Source: Hydrogenophaga pseudoflava NBRC 102511
GTDB taxonomy: Bacteria; Pseudomonadota; Gammaproteobacteria; Burkholderiales; Burkholderiaceae_C
Assembly (NCBI RefSeq): GCF_001592285.1
Contig: NZ_BCWQ01000015.1
Coordinates: 1-64,000 of the forward strand
Direction of reading: 5' to 3'
Length of the DNA: 64,000 nucleotides
Part shown: piece by piece, positions 62,459-64,000 of the stretch
Numbering within the stretch: position 1 is the first letter of the stretch
Layout: the number at the start of each line of letters is the position of its first letter
Notes under the pieces: generated by a model
Told to the model about the DNA's origin: nothing
Database searches by the model: none
Seen by the model: the letters and a program-made list of their open reading frames with translations, nothing else
Made by a program: the position numbers and the translations under genes

Positions 62459-64000
62459 TCACTGCCCCGTCTTCTCGCTCTTGAGTTCGTCTTCCAGCGC
62501 CTTGGCAGGATCGACCTCCTCTTCATCAGCGGGTTCGGCCGCATCGCCTTCGGCGGGCTGCTCGGCCCCCTCCATGCCCTGGGTCGGGTCCTGCTCCTCT
62601 TCCTGTTCGAGGCCCGGCATGTTGTTGAGCATGTCGGTCACAGTGGCGTCGTCCACCTTGGCGGCGGCCTCGATATTGCCGATCACCAGCTTCGGGTAGG
62701 CAATGACGACGGACACCATGATCAGCTGCAGGATGATGAAGGCGATGGAGCCCTTGTAGATCTGCGCCGTGGTCACCGCAGGGATGCGCTGCTTGGTCAC
62801 CTGGTCGGTGTAGTCGTTGCGGGCAGCCACCGAGCGCAGGTAGAACAGAGCGAAGCCGAAGGGTGGTGTGAGGAACGAGGTCTGCAGGTTCATCGCAAGG
62901 ATGATGCCGAACCAGATCAGAGCCATCTCCGGCGGCGCGCCTTCAGGCAGCAGCTCCGGCAGCACCTTGGCCGCCACTGGCGCGAGCATCGGCACCACGA
63001 TGAAGGCGATCTCGAAGAAGTCGATGAACATGCCCAGCACGAAGACCAGCAGGTTCACAATGATCAGGAAGCCCAGCGCACCGCCCGGCAGCTTGTCGAA
63101 CAGGTGCTCGACCCAGATGTGACCGTCGGCTGCGTTGAAAGTAAAGCTGAACACGGTGGAGCCGATCAGGATCGACAGCACGAAGATGGCCAGCTTGGTC
63201 GTGTTCTCGCCGGCCTGCCTCATCAGGTCGAGGCTCAGGCGCTTGCGCGAGGCCGCCATGATCAGCGCGCCCAGGGCGCCCATGGCGCCGCCTTCGGTGG
63301 GCGTTGCAATGCCCAGGAAGATGGTGCCCAGCACCAGGAAGATCAGGACCAGCGGCGGGATCAGCACGAAGGTGACCTGCTCGGCCAGGCGGGACAGCAG
63401 GCCCATGCGGGTGATGCGGTTGACGATGGCCAGGGCCAGAGCCAGCAGCGAGGCCACGGTGATGGACATGATGACCACCTCGTCGCCTGCGGCCTCCATT
63501 TCGCGCCCGATCATCGGGTTGATGATGGCGTTGTGGTTCTGGGCCCAGATGTAGCCAGCCACGCCGCAGATCGCCAGCAGCACCAGCAATGAACGGTGGC
63601 CGCTCGCGCCGTTGGGTTCGCGGTAGATGCGCGCCTCCTGGGGCAGCGCCGGCACCCAGTCGGGCTTGAAGATGGCCACGGCCGCGATGAAGGCCAGATA
63701 CAGGCCCACCAGCATCAGGCCGGGCAGCAGGCCACCGGCGTACATGTCGCCCACCGAACGGCCGAGCTGGTCGGCCAGCACGATCAGCACCAGCGACGGC
63801 GGAATCGCCTGCGCCAGCGTGCCCGATGCGGTGATGGTGCCGGTGGCGATCGTCCGGTTGTAGCCGTAGCGCAGCATGATGGGCAGCGAGATCAGGCCCA
63901 TTGAGATCACGGCCGCAGCGACCACGCCGGTGGTGGCGGCCAGCAGCGCGCCCACCAGGATCACGGCCACGGCCAGGCCACCGCGCACGGGGCCGAACAC
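62459..64000 (-). CDS. TRAP transporter large permease, DctM-like, 5' end beyond the window
   Basis: The large membrane subunit (IT superfamily) of a tripartite ATP-independent transporter that imports organic acids with Na+ using a periplasmic binding protein. Visible are [26 protein letters not shown] and [16 protein letters not shown]. The gene continues past 64000, so the first helices are missing. The C-terminal 50 residues are a highly acidic tail (Glu-Glu-Glu-Gln-Asp; Ala-Asp-Glu-Glu-Glu-Val), not usual for DctM. Small permease and binding protein must lie upstream outside the window. Confidence 0.92.
   Translation of the reverse strand: MFGPVRGGLAVAVILVGALLAATTGVVAAAVISMGLISLPIMLRYGYNRTIATGTITASGTLAQAIPPSLVLIVLADQLGRSVGDMYAGGLLPGLMLVGLYLAFIAAVAIFKPDWVPALPQEARIYREPNGASGHRSLLVLLAICGVAGYIWAQNHNAIINPMIGREMEAAGDEVVIMSITVASLLALALAIVNRITRMGLLSRLAEQVTFVLIPPLVLIFLVLGTIFLGIATPTEGGAMGALGALIMAASRKRLSLDLMRQAGENTTKLAIFVLSILIGSTVFSFTFNAADGHIWVEHLFDKLPGGALGFLIIVNLLVFVLGMFIDFFEIAFIVVPMLAPVAAKVLPELLPEGAPPEMALIWFGIILAMNLQTSFLTPPFGFALFYLRSVAARNDYTDQVTKQRIPAVTTAQIYKGSIAFIILQLIMVSVVIAYPKLVIGNIEAAAKVDDATVTDMLNNMPGLEQEEEQDPTQGMEGAEQPAEGDAAEPADEEEVDPAKALEDELKSEKTGQ

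Overview
The window is high-GC DNA from a beta-proteobacterium, most likely of the family Comamonadaceae (Hydrogenophaga or a close relative). This is inferred from the gene order hupB - tRNA-Val - ppiD, the earP-efp pair, a phasin gene with TGC-rich PhaR-type operators, the TAGAAT-like -10 boxes and strong GC bias at third codon positions. No taxonomic search was possible.

There are two zones. Positions 1 to about 11300 are an accessory island, visibly less GC-rich, with small orphan genes, truncated insertion-sequence remnants of the IS3 and IS481 types, and two gene sets with the look of anti-phage defence. The first (2696-7148, minus strand) is a three-gene operon: a 213-residue protein of unknown function, an XRE-ImmA/IrrE regulator-protease and an 865-residue DinG/XPD-like helicase. 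Its promoter lies inside a 43-bp extended dyad. I cannot match this combination to a named system, and it is the best candidate here for something undescribed. The second (7698-10527, plus strand) is an overlapping ATPase plus HNH nuclease pair resembling Septu (PtuAB), but the ATPase carries an unusual N-terminal extension of about 230 residues. The island stops at tRNA-His (11302-11378), whose 3' end faces it.

Positions 11300 to 64000 are core genome. In order: ppiD, tRNA-Val and hupB; a tartrate/D-malate dehydrogenase with its divergent LysR regulator; a DMT exporter, pgsA and a membrane class III nucleotide cyclase; uvrC; earP and efp (rhamnosylation of EF-P at Arg32); an AEC transporter and a LOG-family protein; a complete RND efflux operon with an AcrR-type repressor and a perfect dyad operator; a six-gene Mrp/Mnh/Pha-type cation/proton antiporter operon with 4-nt overlaps throughout; an MFS transporter, rmuC, nhaD and ridA.

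These are followed by a small envelope-glycan group (methyltransferase, GT39-like enzyme, HAD-UbiA fusion, SMR-like flippase), a phasin, a D-threonine-aldolase/D-serine-dehydratase-like enzyme, a metallo-beta-lactamase hydrolase, the topoisomerase IV operon with a lytic transglycosylase between parE and parC, an MFS - 42-residue protein - methyltransferase operon, dapA and bamC, an alanine-rich lipoprotein, a JmjC ribosomal oxygenase, a SlyD-like isomerase, dut, and a TRAP large permease cut by the window end.

Long opposite-strand reading frames over many of these genes are GC-bias shadows and are not annotated.
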